A stretch of DNA of 64,000 nucleotides, taken from NCBI GenBank assembly GCA_022747635.1, contig JAKTNV010000067.1, positions 20,001 to 84,000 on the forward strand. Direction: 5' to 3'. Numbering within the stretch: the first letter of the stretch is position 1; each line of letters opens with the position of its first letter. This DNA comes from Hetaerina americana (lineage: Eukaryota; Arthropoda; Insecta; Odonata; Calopterygidae). Under the pieces are notes generated by a model. That model was not told the DNA's origin. It saw only the letters and a list, made by a program, of their open reading frames with translations, and ran no database searches. Below, one piece after another: positions 1 through 13,000 of this stretch. The position numbers were made by a program, and so were the translations under genes.

Positions 1-829
1 CAATAGCACTTAGCATATACACACAGGGAAGGGGGAGAATACAAAGTTGTTTGAAAAGGGGGCGACATGGAGCTCTGAGGGGTGCATTGCACATTAGTCT
101 TAGTATCCTCTTTTGGATTTTAAATACAACATGAGCACAGGGTAATGGGCCCCAAAAAAGAATACTAAAAATTACGTGGGCATAAAACTCACCATAATAG
201 ATAGACATAAGCACTTCATTCAGAACTTCATCATGCAATCCCTTTACTACATTATATCTCTCTTCATTTTTCATGCATGAAAACTGTGTTGAGCATCAAA
301 GCATGTACGCAATGGTATTGGAAATGAAATGGATGCCACAGATGACCCACAGAGGAAAACCTGAATCTGCTTCCTCAATTCAGCCACATGCTTACATCGT
401 TAATGTTTGTCAGTGCTGATTCCAGCCGTCACCTGGATGGTGAAACCTTTCTTTGTAGGGCAAAAATGGGCAAAGTACTAGCTTAGAGTGTATGAACGGT
501 AAAAATTCACACACAAATGTTCTCTCATTCAATAGTTCAAATTATCTAGTTGAAATTGATTTTTGGTCGCTCTAAACCCTAATGCCAAGACTTTTGTCAA
601 AATGAAAGAGAAATAAATAAGTGCCATGTCTCACATTCCTCTCTCCAACCACATCATCATTGAACCTTAGGCTCCCACCATGGGCCTGAAGTTGCGTGAT
701 TCCCTTCCAAATTACCAAGGCTAATTTGTTGCAACACTAGGTTCCCATAACAATCTGAACACAAAGCTGATGAGAGGTCTAAAATGCTATGAACTCTTAA
801 AAAAACAACTCAATATGTACTCACATGAC

Positions 830-1028
830 CTGTAAATCCTCTATCTGCTTACTGATTGACTCCATGTTCTTTTTTAACCTATTACTCTCCTCTTTCCTCA
901 ATAATATTTCATCGAGTTTTGATTTCCGTAAATTATTTATTTTCTCACAGGCAACTTTCAATTGATTACATTTTGAGTTCTTATCTTTGCCTTCTACAAC
1001 CATGGCTTCCGATTGGGTTTCCAGCTCC
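830..1028 (-). CDS. SMC6: SMC6 exon 6: coiled coil
   Basis: It continues as ELETQSEAMVVEGKDKN and then a long Lys/Glu/Asn-rich helix ending in IEDLQ, phase 0 at GTCATG. The next SMC6 exons are beyond the left edge; positions 1-829 hold no further exon that I could recognise. Confidence 0.82.
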
Positions 1029-4000
1029 CTGAAAATGAATCAAGAATAATTACCAATCATAAAAAAAAGGTTTTCTTTACAAGATCATTACTAACCAGGT
1101 CAGGAAAGTTTCATGTTCAATTACGTTTTGTTTGCACCAATTGTTATGATCTTCGAGTCTAGTTGAGAAATCTCTTCAGCAATTTGGGCACAGATATTTT
1201 CCTGCTCCATTTTTAAACTGTCAATTTTTTTTAGTTTTTCTTCTTCTATTTTTACCTGTGAAAATAACAAGGAGATGGAAAATCAATCTCTGACACTAAA
1301 ACAATGGAATAAGGTAAATTAGGAATAGAGGAAAAAATATCTTAGTTTTTAGTCCATGCATTTTATATTTGGAAAAACATCTCAATGTGAAAATACAAAC
1401 TACATGCCCATGTGCAAAAATGTGCCTTTTCATTTCTCTGCAGGAGGAGAAGCCAGAAAATTTGCATAGGAAGAATGATAAAAAAGCAAAGGCTGATTTG
1501 TGCTGATCGTTAAATTTATGTCCAAAGGGATTCTCACGGCAAAATTATTTGAAGAGTTCAATAAAGAAACAGGAGGACAGAGTGGAACAAGAAGCATAAA
1601 ATAATTGGTCTCTGGATTGTAATGAGGAAAGTGTACACTAATATGAAGAAACAATGAAGTGCAGAAATAAACACAGGACTAAATCTTGGGATTGTTTGGT
1701 TTTACCATAGAGGAGTAGTTATTTGCATTTAGGCAAATATTTGAGAAATGCTCAGACGTGCGAGAAGGGTATTGTAAATACAATGACTTGAAGGATGCAT
1801 TTTAACAAAACCTAACCAGGAAAGTTGTGGAAGTTTCTGAGAGAAAAACGAGGGCATAGGAAGTTATTGAAAATGGCATAGCTGAATGGTTTTCACTAAA
1901 ATAATGTATTTACTGGCACATAGGATGCACTTTTCCCCCTCAAAATGCACCTCAAATATGGGGGGCATCTTTGCACCCCATGCTGCAACCAAAGTTACGA
2001 GTTGAAATATTTGTCTAAAACTTCTGGTCTATACTAATACACGTTTCAATATATATTCTATTGCATTTTGTATTTTCACATAGGAGTGTTTTAGAATAAA
2101 TCATTCCATTATTTTTTTTCAGTAAAAATAATAAAAGCAGGATATATTTTTGGCTTCACTCTAAAGAAGGAGCATCCAAGTAAAATGAGTTTCAATCCAC
2201 TGACATCATAAGTTATGATACATCCAAAGAGCACGTGCGTATGTTGTTTGATTAGGCAAAATCCGACGAAATCTAGATGCCATTCGGATGTGAATGGCAC
2301 ACTCCCAACCGTAAGGTAAGCTCCCTATGGAGTTATGCCAGCAGTAAATGTGCATTCTTCAATACTATATGAGTTTTAGTAAAGAACTATCAGCCATATG
2401 TGAATTAAATCGATGAGTTAATCATTCAAAATTTCACAGGGGACGAGGAATTTAACCAGAATGGCCATGAGCCTATTGTGCAAGTCCACTTGTGGGTAAT
2501 CACAATTATTGCATTCGCGTGCATCAAAGAAAATATCAAAACAGCAGAGTAGAACTTCTTTTTCAAATATTGAAATGCATTTTTAAACAAAATATTTTTC
2601 ACACATCGTCAAAGTTCCAAAGATACTGCGGGAGATGCCGCAACAGTAACTTTTAACGGAGTCATCCGCTAATGTGCATTTCAATGCAACTATTTCAGGG
2701 TGTAAAAATCCTTGACTGGGATTCGAACCCAGATCCCTCAATATCCTTGTCGTCGTCGAAATTTCATCACAACATCTTGTTCCCTTAAAAGCCCCAAAAT
2801 TTCAGAGTTTAAGAGGACGCCTCGGTAGCTTAAGTGGCTAAAGCACTCGACCGGATATTGAAGGATCTGGTTTCGAATCCCAGTCAAGGCGAATGATTTT
2901 TACACTCTGAAATTGTTGCATTGATCATCAAAGTTATTTTTATGCTGAGATTTCATGGCAGAGCATGACTGAAAAACAACGCAAATTCAGCTATGTTGTT
3001 GCATTTAAACTACAAGCAATTATGCACGCCAAAGAGCATGGAAACAGCAGCATAGAGGAATTTAGAATAACAGCCAACCGAATAGATAAGACCTTGGTTG
3101 TATCAGTTAGAAAGCTTGACATTAAGAGAAACTACACAAAAGCCATGCATAGTAAACACAACCTGTGACATGGAATTGCAAATTGGCCCAAGAATAATTA
3201 AAAATTTTGATATTAGACCACAGAAGTCGAGATGTTCAGGTACCACAAAAACGACTGTCGAACAAGCGAGAGTGATTGCTACTAACAGAGACATCACTGA
3301 ATTTACAGGATTAACATTATGGTGGTCCAGATTCAGGGATAGAAATAACTTACATACAAAGACTATAGCTAAAATAGGACAAAAGATGCTTATAGAAGAT
3401 GATTGCAAGAAAAAGAGAAAATTTCAAACTTTCATAAATAGGAAACAAAGATGAGATACCACTGATATTCGATATACCCTCAAACATAACTTTGATTTTG
3501 AATGTGCAAAAGGTGTAATTTTTAATACTAGGGGGTTTAAACATACACATTACACAGTGCCCAGCAGTTATGGTGGAATGCAAATTTAACACCTGATTTG
3601 ATTTTCAAAAGGAAAATCTTGACCAAAACTGCCTTAAGGTTTGTGCACTTCTATCCTAAACGAATTGCATGGATGGATGAAAAAGGGATGAGTTGTCGAT
3701 AGGATAATGTGTGGTCTAGCTAACTTGAAACTTGGCTTGCTAGAGTGGGGTCAATTTCAGAGTCAAATAACAGAAGCTGTGAAAAAGAACCAACCAACTG
3801 AAAATTCAAATAGCAGTAATTCAAGGTGGCCAAATGAGCCAGCTTCAACTTTAGACGCTTGCATTGATAAACCATATAAAGGATTGATGAAGGTAAGAAA
3901 AGGAACAGTTGGATGCAGTCCACAGATTTTAAAGTGACGCCTTCAGGAAGGATGAAGATACCCAGCATTTCACAGATTTGTGAATGGGCCAAATGGGACG

Positions 4001-7000
4001 TTACCCCGCCGACCCCGGTGGCGGCGGGGTAACATCCTCGTCTGCCATTCCAAGGGTCGCGGGTTCGATTCCCGCCTGGGTGAGTTTTTCTCCACCTAGG
4101 GCTTGGGTGTTTGTAAATGTGATCACTGTTATCGTTGTTAATAGTTCGATGTGAAGGCCAGAATGCGCTGTTTTCGGACTTATACTGAATAAATAAATAA
4201 ATAAATAAATAAAATAAAACTTCACGGAATGCCATGAAACCTGAGACAGAATCAATCGAAAGATTTGCAATTAATAATGCACTTGATGGTCGACAATTGG
4301 ACACACAAAGACTGCTTCTGAGGAAGAGGCTTAAAGTGATTCTTCATTTAGCTACGGAGATGGAAGTTCTAGGTTTTCAGATTGGCAATGAAAATGTGGC
4401 ACCAAGCTACAATGTTCCCTAAATACATTTTTAACAACATAAATAACTACGAAATTATGTATAATAAATCATTATTAATATTAATCATGAAAAATGTATA
4501 ATTTTTTCTTAAAAATGTCTATAAAAAGGGAATAACGTTTCATACACCAGTGCATCCTATGCGTCAGAATATATGGTATCATATGAAAACAGTCCCTCCT
4601 CATAGACTACAATCTTGGCATGGTTGAAGAGTTGATGCATTCTAATGATCCCCAGTCGTGCCGGCAGGTGCAATGATAATTGTCCCTCATAGGATAATCC
4701 GTGCCAGTTAGATTGGAGGGTAGGAGCCAGAAAAAAGGTAGTCCCCGTGGCATCTGCACCTCAAAGAGGCAGCTGACCCCAGTGGTGTAGCTACTGAGTT
4801 ATGGTGTCACGCTAAACACACTACTGAGGAAGGCAACGGGAAACCACCTCAAATATTCAGCCCATGACTTCATGACGCACACAATTATGAATATGGACCC
4901 ATGGGGCTCAGCCAGCCAGGCCATTTCACACACCGAGCAGTGGGAGGGGCAATGTTTCTCAGGTCATTATCTTACGAAATCCTTGCAACAATAAATTGAC
5001 AGCAGAACACAGAAAAGGTCAAGACCAGTCAGAACGGGGATTGTTAGGACAATGCCGAGGACAGTGAAATTATAAAATATGGAGCATTAATGGAGACAGA
5101 GAAAATAGATATTTTTAGTGCTATGTAACATCATAAGTAAAAGTAAAGAGTAATAGCAGCATAGGATAAGAGGGCCAACAAGGGGTGGCAGTACTATTAA
5201 TCAATTGGGAGCTTGTGGTAGTAGTTTGAAATAAAGCATGGTGCGAAAATTTTGGTGAAAAAAAAGGTGTGAAAGATGGCAAAGTAGAGGCAGAGATTGA
5301 TGCAAGGCTGCAGGAAGTGAGTGTCAGTAATAAGCAAAGCACAACAAATAGTGCTTTCATCACAATTATGATTAATCAATCATCCGACGATGGACAAGCA
5401 CAAAAGGAATGTGAGGACTGAGTAAGACAATAAAATCATTGCCCTCAAGCACAACCAAAAATACTTTCAGAATTGTAACCACCCAGTATGAGAAATTTTA
5501 ATGTACACACTTACCTTTGCCCAAACATATTCATTTTGAGCAGCTTCCAGAAGATCCTTTGTTTTTTCTACCGACTGCAAACGTTTGAGACTTTTCTCCA
5601 CTTTGCTTTTTTCTTCCCTCCATGCATTCAACCTCTACAATCGAAAAAAGTTTATTAATAATAATGCATTTAACACCAGATTTATCAATGTATAACAATT
5701 ACCGCATTTTCCCATCGATAAGCACAACCAGAACTTTGTAGTTATCATGAATTTGTATAGATACTGTGTGCCCAGGGCTTCATAGTTCTCTTGAACGTGT
5801 ATATGTGCCGCGGATCTGTATATACATATATATGCGCTTAAACATTATATACACACATAAAAATTATATATTGTGTGTAATAATACATCTACGTCCATAC
5901 ACTAATAGATGGTTACAACCAATGAATAAATGAAATCATAATTGCCTGTGGCGATGTCTACCGTAAGTATGTAGAAGATTAGAGCCAGGTGATTGTAATT
6001 TACTGCAAACAACAGAAGGATCAAAAAATAAACAATATTTACAAGCCAACGCAATATGCCACCTTATTGCTTTTTTGCTATGATTTGTACGTCAAAACGA
6101 GACATAGGTTTGCGTTTAGCAAACCAAATATAATAGAAATAAGAGAATTAAATAGAATTTTTTCATTTTGTTTGCTTTAATTTGCTTTGTTAGCAATGGT
6201 GCTCAGCTGTTCTAGACACCCTCCAAGTTCTATGAAAGTGCTGCCTGCATGGTGATTGTTTCAAACATGAATCGAGTTAAACTTTTGTAATTTAGAAGTT
6301 TCTCAAGAAAATTACCCATGGCGAAGGAAATCCTATACAGTGCCGTTTAAGCTAGAAGTCATCAATTTTGTAAAGGAAAGAGGAAATAGTGAGGCTGCCA
6401 GGATTTATCCATTAATAAATCTTTTAAGTCAAAGTTACGTTCTAGTTGGGAAAAGTGGATGATGTCTGGTATGGAAGACTACACAGAATCGGGAAGGATT
6501 GAATGAGTGTCTTGTGAAGAAATAAGTAAGCCGGTGGATCCGGGAACTTTGGAAGGGTGTGAGAGTGACTAGTGTAAAAAATGGATATGAAAAAGCTTTA
6601 GGCAATATTTCAACCCCAGGGCTAGAAGATGAGGAAGAGTTGACTCCGGAGAGAGTGAACTCCTGGTGATTTGCCTGAAGAGATAATAAATGCACTTAAT
6701 TCATTTAATTGTGATTCAGGTGACAAACTTCTTGGATTCGTGTGTTCTACCTATCCTATCATTTATTTATACATACGTACGTGTATATAATACAACATAC
6801 TCTCAGTATACGTTAAGTTCTATGCATTAGAATAAAGAAGTACTATGCATTAGATTAAATGAAGTATATAAATTAAATGTTTCTTCTTTTTCCCATGGAT
6901 TTATGAGATGATATAACTGTAAAAGTAGCAGATCTGTATAAAATAGAATGCAATTAGAAAGGCATGTTTCCACACTAAATTATTTTTGTGAGACTCTCCT

Positions 7001-10000
7001 TTAAACAATTGTGTACATAGGTAGGTAAATGTTTGGATTTTTTCAATTTTCATTACATAACGAGCATCCTCATTTTTTTTTATCCTCTGAACATTTTTGT
7101 ATAGATATCACGTGCATTATTGATGTGAAAATACGGCAGTAAGAAATATATTTTTTAGTATAATGCTTGATGTAATACTGTTTATACTAGGAACATTAGT
7201 ATAAATGGAAAGGAATAACTGAACTTCTTACGGCCTCTTTTTAGACTAACTATATAAAATAATTCTTCCTTGAGTAGTAGTAGTATTTTTGTTTATGGGG
7301 TGCATCGACGGCTGAGGTCATTTTGCACCACGTCGAAACTTTTAAAAACCACAGTTAAGGTTTAATAAATAAATAAATAAATAATTAAATAAATAGATAA
7401 ATATTAAAAACAAATGACATCGACAAGAATAAAAATACCACGGCTAAAGTTGCCTCATTAGGCCAGTTTCCTTTAAAAATAATAAAACCTTGCTTAAAGA
7501 GTTGGGGTCATCTCCTAATGTTTGTTTCAAATCTCCCCTTACATGAAACTTTTCTCTAGCCCTTATATATTTTTCCATTGAGGGTTTTTCACACCACTGT
7601 CAGAGTAAAAATGGAGGGGAAAAATTGAGATGATAGCTGTGATTAAGGGGGAAGTTAATCCCTAGCCAGTGATTGGACACGCATTCAAAATAGTAGGACG
7701 TTTGCATTTACACAGGAGTGGTTTTTTCCCAAATAGGTTTACAGGGAAATTAATCCTATTGCCAGGGACCGTATTGGGGAACTTAGAAATGCACAAACAG
7801 TCACACTGGTTAGCCTAAAATGATTTACGGGGAATGTTTATCTCCCCAGAGACCAGCTGTGGGTTACCGAAAGCACTTACGCGTTAACTAGGAAGAGACC
7901 GAATAGGTTTGCGAAGAAATTAATCCAGAAACCAGGGACCCACTTTGGCGGAATAATGCATACACACACACACTCAATCAGGTATTACAGCAAAGCAACG
8001 CCAACACTTGGGAATATGAAGTGGACAAAATACAGGATGGCCTGATGGCGTTGCAAAAAACCAAAAATGGTATGAAATAAATCCCTTTAGCCAAAGGAAA
8101 GAAATATGGAAAATAAAGGAGAAAGGTAAACAATCCTGCAAAAACTAGGGAAACATTACGGTGTGAAAAGCTGATACCCATGTTTCAACCACTTTTCAGG
8201 GCTCGGAAGGAGAAAAACCATCACAACAGAAGGTTAAAGTGGTTTTTCTTACCCAAATATGGTCCCTGGCAATTGGATTAATTTCTTTGTACACCTCTTC
8301 AGGAAATAAGCCCCTCCCTCCCTGTGTAAAAGTTATATTATTTTGAATATGTGTGTGATCACTGATGATGGATCAACTTTCCCCTTGGATCACCAAACCA
8401 ATCTCAATTTCCCCCTCTTGTTTTATTTTTCGAGGGGGGCAAAAATCCCTTAATAGTATACACAGTATAAAGTTATGCATGCATATTTACGTGAATATTG
8501 GCAACAAAACCATGCACATTCATCCACATGGTGAACATAGCTTCTAACAAGTGGCTTCAGATTAAAACATATGTTTTCGCAATAATTAATGCATGAGTAT
8601 TTTGCATTGAATACAAAAATGAATGTCAATCCATTGGTATGAATTGGCAAACTGTTAATGACCACCAAATGGACAAAGCCCAAGAAATAAGTGCAACCAT
8701 TGCGTTGAGAGCAAATATTGAAAATAGTCCTTTGTTAATTGCCTTTTTCTTCGGCTGCATGCGTTCACTAAGTCAACGGGAAAAAATGGAACAACAAATT
8801 ATTTTGGGTTTTTTTTTCTTATTTCAATACAAATATAATCTCCTTTTACCTCAATAGATTTATTCCAGTGTTTCTCTGTCTCTTTAAGACAAAAAGAAGG
8901 ACCTTGGAAGGTCCGTAAAATAGGCATCTGCATTGTCCATGCCCTCCTTGTTCAACATAAATTATTTTCTGCTGAACCATTTTCATGTTTGGAAATAAAA
9001 GAAAGTCCCTGGAGGCCGATTCTGGTGTATACTGTGGATGTTGTAATAATTAGAACTTAAATTCCATAATTTTCTCCGTCGAAACTCCAAGAGTTGTCAT
9101 GCACATGCACTGCCTTGATAGAAGAGAATTTATTCCTTTGCAAATGAGGACCTTTTCCTTGATTTCTCTACTCACCTGATGCAATAGCAATGCATAATAC
9201 TCTCAGCTTACTGTTTGCACTTCGGCAAGTGATCTACATAGATGATGCCACGAGTAATCTATATAGATGATTCCAAAAAACCATGGCCATCACCCAGTTG
9301 GCCGCTTTCACTATCTTCGCCTTCTCCTGAGCTAGATCGCCCTTAGAAACCCACAATTTGGACTGTTCCGCTGTCTCTGGAATATGGCATTTTATGCATC
9401 CATGCTCCATCCAAAGTTAGGGGTCGACACAGATGCTCGCCAGGATAACGATGGAAAGGCCTCCAAACCAGCCTCTCAATCAACCACACACTTGCATTTA
9501 TTTTTCACTGAGAACAAAGAGAGCACCCATCTTACGGGGATTTTATTTACAGCCAATTTTTCGTGCAACATTGAAATCGATGCACACAGTGATATTCCTG
9601 TGGCCTCAACTATTTCGCAACTGTTGATTCTTCGATCACTCAAAACTATATCATGGATTCTGTGAATCAATTTGGATGAAATCACTTCCACTGGACATCC
9701 AGAATGTTGTTCATTATTTGGGCGTTTAGGGGTTGGAGGCACTCATTGCAGCAGGGCTGTTCTTTTACCTCCGCAAAGAGGTACGAATGAGTGAGGGCAG
9801 AGTGCCCTATTCTCAGGCACGTAATCATGACCTCTTCCCTCCGAATGTTCCAGATGGAAGAGGACCATGGTGAAACGACCGATTTTGTTGCCCTGAGTTT
9901 ATTATTTTCCAAAGACCGCCAAGCCTCCTTCCACTGATGCAGAACCGAATTCCACAAAGCAGCCTTTGCATCCTGCATGGGAACCAAGGTGGAGTCGGTC

Positions 10001-13000
10001 TGGGGTTTGCGCAGGGCTTCCTTTGCTGCCTGGTCAGCTTTTTCGTTACCTCTTATTCCAACGTGGCCAGGAGTCCATATAAAAGACCCTGTTCCCCTTT
10101 CTCTGAAGGGACAACAGGGTATAATGGATCTCCTGGACTATCGGGTGCACAGGTGCAAAGACCGATAAAGATTTTAGGGCGCTCAACGAGTCTGTGCAGA
10201 TGAGGAAAGAGCCATTGCTTTCTTTTATTTCTCCTAGGGCCGTCCTTATGGCCGACAGCTCGGCTGTGAATATACTGCCAGATGTGTGCAGTTTTTTCCT
10301 CACAACTCCATGGCAGTGGGACACGGCCGCATAGGCACATGCAGATTCTGACTTTGACCCTTCGGTGTAGACGGGGACAAAGTCAGAAGGCGAGCCGAGG
10401 ACGGAATTGAAGAGCTGCTGGTATTCCGAATCGGTCGTCTTAGCTTTGCGGTGTGCATGGGCAATGGATTTATTATCCGGCTCTGGCGTTAACCAAGGCG
10501 GATACTTAGCGTATGAGACGGGGCGAAATATAAAATTTACCTCATGAATAAAATCATTAAAACGAACGGGGAGGGGCCTAGTTGCCCTTCTCCGCCTGTT
10601 AAATAAGTCTAAAAACCATTGGTTAAAAACTATGTTAAAACAAGGGTGGTTGGTCTCTGATAAAACTTTACAGGCATAGTTACCCATTAAAATCATCCTG
10701 CGGGTTTCCAATGGAGGCTCCCCTGCATCTGCAAGTAAGCTTGGGACTGGGCTTGTTCTAAATGCCCCGGTGGCCAACCGTATCCCGGCATTGTGGACAC
10801 ATGTAACTGGTTTCAAGTAAGACTCTCGTCCTGAGGAATACACTATGGAACCATAGTGCAGTTTGGATCGCACCAAGCCTCTGTACAATAGAAGCATGGT
10901 GGTGCGGTCTGCTCACCATGTGGAGTGAGTTAAAAACTTTAAAACGTTGAGGGTTTGGTGACACCTCTCGCGTAACACGCGGATATGCTCCCGCCACTTC
11001 AGCTTTTGGTCCAGGATCATGCCGAGAAAGCGGACGTACTCCACAAATGGGAGAATCCTACCCAACAGGGTTAGGGTCGGCGTAATGTGGTAACCGCGAA
11101 GACGGTGAAAATGCACGCATTTTGTTTTCTCCATGGAGAAACGAAATCCATTCTTTCGCGACCACTCTCCCAGTTTGTTTGGAGCCACCTGGGCTTGCCT
11201 GGAAGCGTTTGTCAGTCGTGTCGACCGGCAGAATATGGCTAGGTCGTCCACATAGAGCGATGCCATCACCATTGATGCATTCCACCACGTCGTTGATGGC
11301 AATGGCAAATAACGTCACGCTCAGCACTGATCCCTGGGGTACCCCGTTCTACTGTGTAAAAGATCGGGATAAGTGCTTCCCAGTCCTTACTTTAAAAAGG
11401 TGGGGGGTTAAAAAATTTCAGATAAATAGGGCCATGTTGCCTCTAAATCCCCACTTGTGCAACGTGTTGAGGATTCTCCATCGCCACACACTATCATAGG
11501 CCTTCTCCAGGTCAAAGAAGACTGCTATGACGTGTTGACGCTGGAGAAAGGCTTCCTGGATGAAGTTCTCAGTGCGCACCAGATGATCTGTCGTGGACCT
11601 CCCACGCCGAAAGCCACACTGAGCATCAGAGAGCAGGTGTCGACTCTCCAAGCACCAAATCAGACGTCGGTTTACCATCCGTTCCATCACCTTGCACAAG
11701 CAGCTGGTGAGAGATATGGGACGGTAGTTATTTGGGTCATTTTTGCCCTTGCCCTGTTTCGAAATTGGTATCACGATGGACTCTCGCCAGACATTTGGAA
11801 CCCTACCCTCGTTCCAAAGTTGGTTGAGGGTATTTAGGACCACCCCAATCGCAGTTTCCGGAATGTTCCGGAGAAAAGCGTTGTGGATTTCGTCCGCACC
11901 TGGCGAGGTGTTTTGGGAGTCTTCGATGGCGGATTTAAGCTCCCAGGGCGTGAAAGGCTCATTGTAATATTCAGATGTAGGACCTGCACCAAAATTGAGA
12001 GGGACTCTCTCGCATCGCCTCTTCATGTTCGCAAAGTCTGCGGCATAGCCCTCGTCACTGCTATTGGCCGCGAACTGACTGGCAAATATGTTGCTTATTT
12101 CGGCAGGTGAATTAACCGCCCGGCCAGCAACAAGCAATGGCGAGATGACAAATGAGCCCTTGGACCCGGAGATTTCCTTAACTTGGTCCCATACCTGACC
12201 AAGTGGCGTGCGATGGTTGATGGTAGAGACGAATTCTATCCAGGAAGCCCTCTTGGCCTCCTTGACGGCCCTTCGAGCTCGCGCTCTCAGGCGGCGGTAC
12301 GATTCCAGATTAGTTGCCGTGGGATATTTTTTAAAAATATTCAACGCTTTTTTCTTCGCCCGGATCAACTCAACTTTAAGGCAGCCCTATGACACAGGCA
12401 CTTCTAAACTCCCCTGCACCCTCCAAGTTACAATGTAGATCTTAAATTTGTCCTAATACATATTAAAAATTATCACATCTAATACACACATGATAATTTT
12501 TGATTTTAAATAGTGTGAATAGGATTAACCTAGTGGGTTTGTCATTCCTGTAAAACTTTTCTTGTCTTTCTAAGAGGTTAGGGAAAGTATAGATGTATGT
12601 AACAATACCAAAGTAGCTGCGCTTTGATGAGGCGGATGAGATGAGCTAAATGGATTTGGTCCATCATTGGAGTGCAGGCGTCCAGTTATAAATGTCAATT
12701 TATAAGCTATCATTTACAATTTCTGGAGGCTCGAACCATTTCTTAATGACTTGTGAATTTTCTAGTATTTTAAGGTCTATTAAGTGTTTATAAAAACTCC
12801 CACTGAGTTTCATGGATTCTTTCCATAAAAATTTGCTTTTAACCTCTAAAAGCTTTAGTTTTTTTCTTTTACCATTAATGACATCAAATTTCATGAATAC
12901 CGAGGTTGAACTTCTAATAATCAATGGTACTTTTTCCGAGGCAAATGGGAAAAAAGGCCTAATATAAATGAAAATTCAGTATTATTTTAACCTTCATTAT

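Larger units (their letters stand above)
1907..4578 (+). mobile_element. Pogo/Tigger-like DNA transposon, decayed
   Basis: The ends carry inverted repeats sharing CATAGGATGCACT (left near 1920-1931, right near 4551-4566 reversed) next to TA dinucleotides, as in Tc1/mariner-superfamily insertions. Inside, the plus strand keeps pieces of a CENP-B/pogo transposase. These are RKFSYVVAFKLQAIMHAKEH (N-terminal helix-turn-helix, from 2965), a region ending TIAKIGQKML (near 3350-3390), and NEPASTLDACIDKPYKGLMK (near 3832-3890, equivalent to the LQPLD-C-NKPFK motif). ERFAINNALDG follows near 4256-4290, the conserved C-terminal SNALDG region. Stops and frameshifts separate the pieces, so it is inactive. 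Two SINEs have inserted into it (2622-2925 and 3993-4214). Confidence 0.75.

Noticed and set aside
11122..12438. Plus-strand open frames of up to 126 codons
   Set aside because: They are antisense to the decayed LINE reverse transcriptase and show no protein family.
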